A DNA stretch of 10,426 nt, taken from Devosia equisanguinis. GTDB taxonomy: Bacteria > Pseudomonadota > Alphaproteobacteria > Rhizobiales > Hyphomicrobiaceae. Both the position numbers and the translations under genes were made by a program. This document shows, piece by piece, positions 7,012-10,426 of this stretch. The DNA is taken from the NCBI GenBank assembly GCA_945901835.1, contig CAMDMH010000061.1, positions 1 through 10,426 on the forward strand. Direction: 5' to 3'. The notes under the pieces are model-generated. The model made no database searches, was not told the DNA's origin, and saw only the letters and a list, made by a program, of their open reading frames with translations. The stretch's first letter is position 1. Every line of letters starts with the position of its first letter.

Positions 7012-7995
7012 ATGGGCATGAACCTGCGCCATATGATGCCTAAGATATTGAGCATCGCCGCGACCGCCCTCGCATTCCTCGCCTCCACCGCCGCTGCCCA
7101 AACCTACCCCACCCGCCCCGTCCGCATCGTCGTCGGCTTCGCGCCCGGCGGCTCGACGGACCTTGCGGCGCGCATCATCGGCCAGTGGCTCACCGACAAG
7201 CTCGGTCGCCAGTTCGTCGTCGAGAACCGCCCCGGCACGGTCTCCAATATCGCTGCCGAAACGGTCGCGCGCGCGGCCCCGGATGGCCACACGCTGCTGA
7301 TCCTCAGTTCCGCCGACACGATCAACCCGACGCTGCACCCGAAGGCGAGCTTCGACCTGCTGCGCGACATCGCGCCGGTCGCGGGCCTCACGCAGCAGCC
7401 GCAAGTCCTGATGGCGAACCCGTCGCTGCCGGTGAAATCGTTCGAGGAACTGATCGCCTACGTTAAAGCGAACCCCGGAAAGGTCACGATCGCCTCGGCT
7501 GGGAACGGCGCGATCAGTCATCTGGCGGGCGAACTGCTGAAGATGTCCGCCGGCATCGACCTCATCCACCTTCCCTATCGCGGCAGCGGCCCAGCCCTCA
7601 CCGATCTGCTCGCCGGTCACGTCAACATCTCGTTTTCCGGCTTGGCCGGCTCGACGCAATACTTGAAGTCGAACCGCCTGCGCGCGTTGGCCGTCAAAAC
7701 CGTCAAGCGCTCCGCAGCACTGCCGGACGTTCCGACTGTCGGCGAATTTTATTCCGGATATAGCGCCGTCTCGCTGTTCGGCATCGGCGCACCCAAGAAC
7801 ACGCCCGCCGATACCGTCGGCGTCCTGAACAAGGAGATCAACGCCGCCCTCACCGATCCCACCATCGAAGCCCGCTTCTCCGATCTCGGCGGCATCCCGC
7901 TGACGGGCTCGCCCGCCGACTTCACCAAACTCCTCACCGACGAAACCGAGAAATGGCGCAAAGTCATCACCTCAGCGAAGATCAAGGTGGAATGA
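7012..7995 (+). CDS. Bug/TctC-family tripartite tricarboxylate transporter substrate-binding protein
   Basis: This is a periplasmic solute receptor expected to hand a carboxylate-type ligand to a TctA/TctB membrane carrier. The 327-residue protein has a signal peptide (hydrophobic core about residues 11-27, cleavage near STAAAQ). The mature protein starts with the family opening YPTRPVRIVVGFAPGGSTDLAARIIG, whose PGG-x2-D loop lines the ligand pocket. VENRPG, IDLIHLPYRGSGPALTDLLAGHV and RLRALAVKT...PDVPTVGE, also typical of Bug proteins, follow. Length is standard. Start ATG 7012 has GAGG 4 bases upstream; ATG 7018 would have better spacing (10 bases) and give the same mature protein. It lies 65 bases after mutY on the same strand, so readthrough is possible. 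No TctA or TctB gene is in the window, and the ligand cannot be deduced. Confidence 0.93.
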   Translation: MGMNLRHMMPKILSIAATALAFLASTAAAQTYPTRPVRIVVGFAPGGSTDLAARIIGQWLTDKLGRQFVVENRPGTVSNIAAETVARAAPDGHTLLILSSADTINPTLHPKASFDLLRDIAPVAGLTQQPQVLMANPSLPVKSFEELIAYVKANPGKVTIASAGNGAISHLAGELLKMSAGIDLIHLPYRGSGPALTDLLAGHVNISFSGLAGSTQYLKSNRLRALAVKTVKRSAALPDVPTVGEFYSGYSAVSLFGIGAPKNTPADTVGVLNKEINAALTDPTIEARFSDLGGIPLTGSPADFTKLLTDETEKWRKVITSAKIKVE

Positions 7996-8052
7996 TCCTC
8001 GCGATCACATCTGGTCAAGCCTGACCTGCGTGTTGCGCCGACGCTGATAGTT

Positions 8053-8155
8053 CACCTCCCCCCTTTGTGGGGGAGGTGGCGCGTAGCGCCGGAGGGGGGA
8101 CATCCAGCACACCAATTTATCGCCCCCACCCCGGCCCTCCCCACGAGGGGGAGGG
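8053..8155. repeat. C/G-rich palindromic intergenic repeat between convergent genes
   Basis: Three hairpins follow one another. CACCTCCCCC (8053-8062) pairs with 8069-8078 (10 bp, 6-base loop). GGCGC (8078-8082) pairs with GCGCC (8086-8090). CCCTCCCC (8135-8142) pairs with GGGGAGGG (8148-8155). The 203-base gap holding them (7996-8198) has no gene. Similar elements (C-rich tract, short loop, GGAGGTGGCGCGTAGCGCC) are, from memory, scattered in many copies between genes of alphaproteobacteria. Between two convergent genes it may end transcription from both sides, although it lacks T-runs. Confidence 0.72.
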
Positions 8156-8198
8156 AGAAGAAAGGGAAAGCTGAATAGTCGGTGTCCTCACCGGCTTC

Positions 8199-9236
8199 CT
8201 ACTTGATCTCCAGCACCGCCTTCAGCCGCTCGACGACCGCAGGCGGCGTCGCCACGATCTCCTCGACGATCTTCTGCAACTCCTCACCCGACACCGGCAA
8301 CAGATCGAGCTGCAGTTTCTTCGCCTCTTCGACGAACCCGGCATCCTTCATCGTCGCATCGAACGCCGCGCGCAACGCCTTCACGCGATCCGCCGGTACG
8401 TTCGGCGGCGCGAACAACGGCCGTCCGATCGTAGTCGGCGCAGACAACAGCCGCAGCGCGGCTTGATCGTTCCGATCGCTCGGCAGCTCCATCAGCAGCG
8501 GAATCTCGGCAAGTTGCGGATCGCGTTTCAACCCAATCTGCACGAGCACGTTGAGCTTCTTGCTGGCACCCAGCACCCAATCCGGCCGCGTCACCTTCCA
8601 CGAACTCCACGAGTTCGACCCGCGGATGTCGACCTCGCCTTTTTCCAGCGCGAGATTGATCTCGTTGCCGCCGGGATAGCCCATGATGATCTTGAATTTC
8701 GTGCCCACCATCACGTTCATCGCCTGGCCGTACCACGCGGAAGTGTTGGGGCCTGTCGCACCGAGCGACATCACCCGCTCACGGGCCTGCTCCCAGCGCG
8801 TCACACCCGTCGTATGCCAGGCCGACAGGGTGTTGTTGTCGGCGATCGGGTTCCCGATCCAGTTCAGCTTGGTGGAATCGAACTTCACCGTCGGATCACC
8901 CAGCGCCTGCTGCAACGGCAGCGACTGATCCGGCATCACGAGCACCGTGCCGTCCTTGGCCGCGATGTTGTAGCCGTAGTTGGCCGCGACCCGGCTTCCC
9001 CCACCGGTCATCTGCTTGGCGACGATCTGCGGCTTGCCCGGAATATGAGCCGCCATGTGACGCGCAACGAGCCGCGCGTAGACGTCGTAGCCGCCCCCTG
9101 CCGACAGCCCGATCACGAACTCGACGGTACGGCCCTTGTAGAACTCCTCGACGTTCTGCGCCTGGACCGCCCCGATTGGCAGCACGGTGCCGGCAATAAC
9201 GACGATGCCGCTCACAGCAATACGAATTCCACTCAT
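8199..9236 (-). CDS. TctC-like solute-binding protein, longer variant (second tandem copy)
   Basis: This is a probable periplasmic receptor of the tripartite tricarboxylate transporter type, 345 aa. A signal peptide (MSGIRIAVSGIVVIAGTVLPIGAVQAQ) precedes VEEFYKGRTVEFVIGLSAGGGYDVYARLVARHM, which aligns with the Bug first loop (GGG-x-D). Conserved stretches include SRVAANYGYNIA, WIGNPIADNNTLSAWHTTG, KIIMGYPGGNEINLALEKGEVD and LLSAPTTIGRPLFAPP. It is about two-thirds identical by eye to the upstream gene and much less like the plus-strand Bug protein. Start ATG 9236 is supported by AAGGA (9247-9243) 6 bases upstream; the open frame continues to 9314 without a signal-like sequence. It lies 78 bases after its paralog and probably shares the same message. 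Family membership is good, while ligand and partner membrane proteins are unknown. Confidence 0.88.
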   Translation of the reverse strand: MSGIRIAVSGIVVIAGTVLPIGAVQAQNVEEFYKGRTVEFVIGLSAGGGYDVYARLVARHMAAHIPGKPQIVAKQMTGGGSRVAANYGYNIAAKDGTVLVMPDQSLPLQQALGDPTVKFDSTKLNWIGNPIADNNTLSAWHTTGVTRWEQARERVMSLGATGPNTSAWYGQAMNVMVGTKFKIIMGYPGGNEINLALEKGEVDIRGSNSWSSWKVTRPDWVLGASKKLNVLVQIGLKRDPQLAEIPLLMELPSDRNDQAALRLLSAPTTIGRPLFAPPNVPADRVKALRAAFDATMKDAGFVEEAKKLQLDLLPVSGEELQKIVEEIVATPPAVVERLKAVLEIK

Positions 9237-9314
9237 GGCATTTCCTTCAATCGGATCACGTCGCCCAAGCCGTATTGCAAGCCCCATCGGAGCGCCATTT
9301 CTCGGGGAAACCAC

Positions 9315-10382
9315 TCACTTCATTTCAAGCGCGGTCTTCAGACGCTGCACGACATGCGGCGGCGTCGCCACGATCTCCTCGACGATCTTCTGCAACTCCA
9401 CTCCCGATAGCGGCTGCAGGTCGAGCTTGTTGGCCTTAGCTTCCGCGATGAAGGCCGGATCTTTCATCGTCGCGTCGAACGCCGCGCGCAACGCCTTGAT
9501 CCGATCCGCCGGCACGCCCGGCGGCGCGAACAACGGCCGACCGATCGTGGTCGGCGCAGAAAGAAGCTTCAGCGCGGCCCGGTCATCCGGATCGGTCGGC
9601 AGCTCCATCAACAGCGGCACGTCCGGCAACTCGGGATCGCGTATCAATCCGAATTGCACGAGGACGTTGATCTTCTTCTCCGCCAGCCACTGCGGGCGCG
9701 TGCCCTTCCAGGACGCCCACGAGTTCGAGCCGCGAATGTCGACCTCGCCCTTTTCCAGCGCGAGGTTCACGTCGTTGCCGCCGGGATAGCCCATGATGAT
9801 CTTGAACTTCGTGCCGAGCATCGCGTTCATCGACATGCCGTACCACGCCGATGTGTTGTTCCCCGTGGCGCCCAGTGAAAGCTGCTTCGTCTTCGCCTGT
9901 TCCCAGCTCGTCACGCCCGTGGTGTGCCAGGCCGACATCGTGTTGTTGTCCGAGATCGGATTGCCGATGCAGAGAAACTTCGCCGCATCGAGCTTGATGT
10001 TGGGCTCCCCCAAAACCTGGCTCAGCGCCAGCGACTGGTCGACGATACCGATTACAAGCCCTTCCTTATTGGCGATGTTGTAGAGGAAGTTCGCCGCGAT
10101 CCGGCTGCCGCCGCCCGGCATCTGGCGCGCCACGAAGGTCGGCTTGCCCGGCATGTGATTGGTCATGTGGCGCGTGACGACACGGGCATAGACGTCGTAG
10201 CCGCCACCGGACGAATAGCCGATGATTACCTCTATCGACTTGCCTTTGTAGTAGTCCTCGACCGGGTCCGCCTGCGCCGGCAGCCCAGCGGCAAGAAGGG
10301 CAGCAACAGCGGCTGCCGCAATCGCGGGGCTCGCCAGCCGTGCTCCCGGCGTACTGCCATCCTGCGCAGATAGACCTGTCAT
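9315..10382 (-). CDS. TctC-like solute-binding protein, longer variant (first tandem copy)
   Basis: This 355-residue periplasmic solute receptor is the first gene of the tandem pair. An N-terminal segment of about 38 residues with an Ala-rich hydrophobic core ends at LPAQA and is a likely Sec signal. The mature part opens with VEDYYKGKSIEVIIGYSSGGGYDVYARVVTRHM and keeps the blocks NPISDNNTMSAWHTTG, SLGATGNNTSAWYG, KIIMGYPGGNDVNLALEKGEVD and LLSAPTTIGRPLFAPPGVPADR. The strongest ribosome site in the window precedes ATG 10382: GGGAGGAA (10395-10388), with GGAGG 7 bases from the start. One difference from its paralog is FLCIGNP in place of LNWIGNP. Only 44 bases upstream are visible, so promoter and neighbours are unknown. 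Function is inferred from the Bug/TctC-like fold. Confidence 0.89.
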   Translation of the reverse strand: MTGLSAQDGSTPGARLASPAIAAAAVAALLAAGLPAQADPVEDYYKGKSIEVIIGYSSGGGYDVYARVVTRHMTNHMPGKPTFVARQMPGGGSRIAANFLYNIANKEGLVIGIVDQSLALSQVLGEPNIKLDAAKFLCIGNPISDNNTMSAWHTTGVTSWEQAKTKQLSLGATGNNTSAWYGMSMNAMLGTKFKIIMGYPGGNDVNLALEKGEVDIRGSNSWASWKGTRPQWLAEKKINVLVQFGLIRDPELPDVPLLMELPTDPDDRAALKLLSAPTTIGRPLFAPPGVPADRIKALRAAFDATMKDPAFIAEAKANKLDLQPLSGVELQKIVEEIVATPPHVVQRLKTALEMK

Positions 10383-10426
10383 CTGTATTCCTCCCGGATC
10401 CCTTCTCGAACGAGCCGCGTTCTAGC

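Overview
This is a GC-rich stretch of bacterial chromosome. Gene order and protein sequences point to an alphaproteobacterium, most likely of the order Hyphomicrobiales (Rhizobiales). The main clues are the mutY / DUF721 (DciA-type) / DsbA-like / smc neighbourhood, which I recall from that group, DsbA proteins with an extra alphaproteobacterial-type cysteine pair, an abundance of Bug/TctC solute-binding proteins, and a C/G-rich palindromic intergenic repeat. No rRNA, tRNA, CRISPR array, insertion sequence or phage gene was seen.

Layout. The left half is housekeeping on the minus strand. In transcription order it holds a DUF721/DciA-family gene (5709 to 5110), a probable unrecognised 69-residue protein with a TTG start (4986 to 4777), two consecutive DsbA-like thiol-disulfide proteins (4553 to 3876, exported; 3869 to 3048, probable lipoprotein), and smc (2981 to beyond base 1, missing its C-terminal ATPase half). 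The adenine glycosylase gene mutY is divergent from DUF721 (5810 to 6946, plus strand) and is followed by a TctC-type solute-binding protein gene (7012 to 7995, plus). The right half has two closely related, longer solute-binding proteins in tandem on the minus strand (10382 to 9315, then 9236 to 8199). They converge on the plus-strand one across a palindromic repeat at 8053-8155.

How the parts may work together. MutY (repair of 8-oxoguanine mispairs), the DciA-type protein (replicative helicase loading) and SMC (chromosome organisation) form a chromosome-maintenance neighbourhood in which two periplasmic thiol oxidoreductases are embedded. The three solute-binding proteins would feed carboxylate-like ligands to tripartite tricarboxylate transporters, whose membrane subunits (TctA/TctB) are not in the window.

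I see no clearly new multi-gene system. The most interesting DNA is the stretch in front of the first dsbA-like gene (4554-4776). It contains a hairpin just after the small ORF, a perfect 12-bp inverted repeat whose arm centres are 43 bp apart, a promoter-like pair of hexamers immediately downstream, and two mutually exclusive 7-bp hairpins that end at the ribosome binding site. A second possible ribosome-site hairpin precedes the plus-strand solute-binding protein gene.
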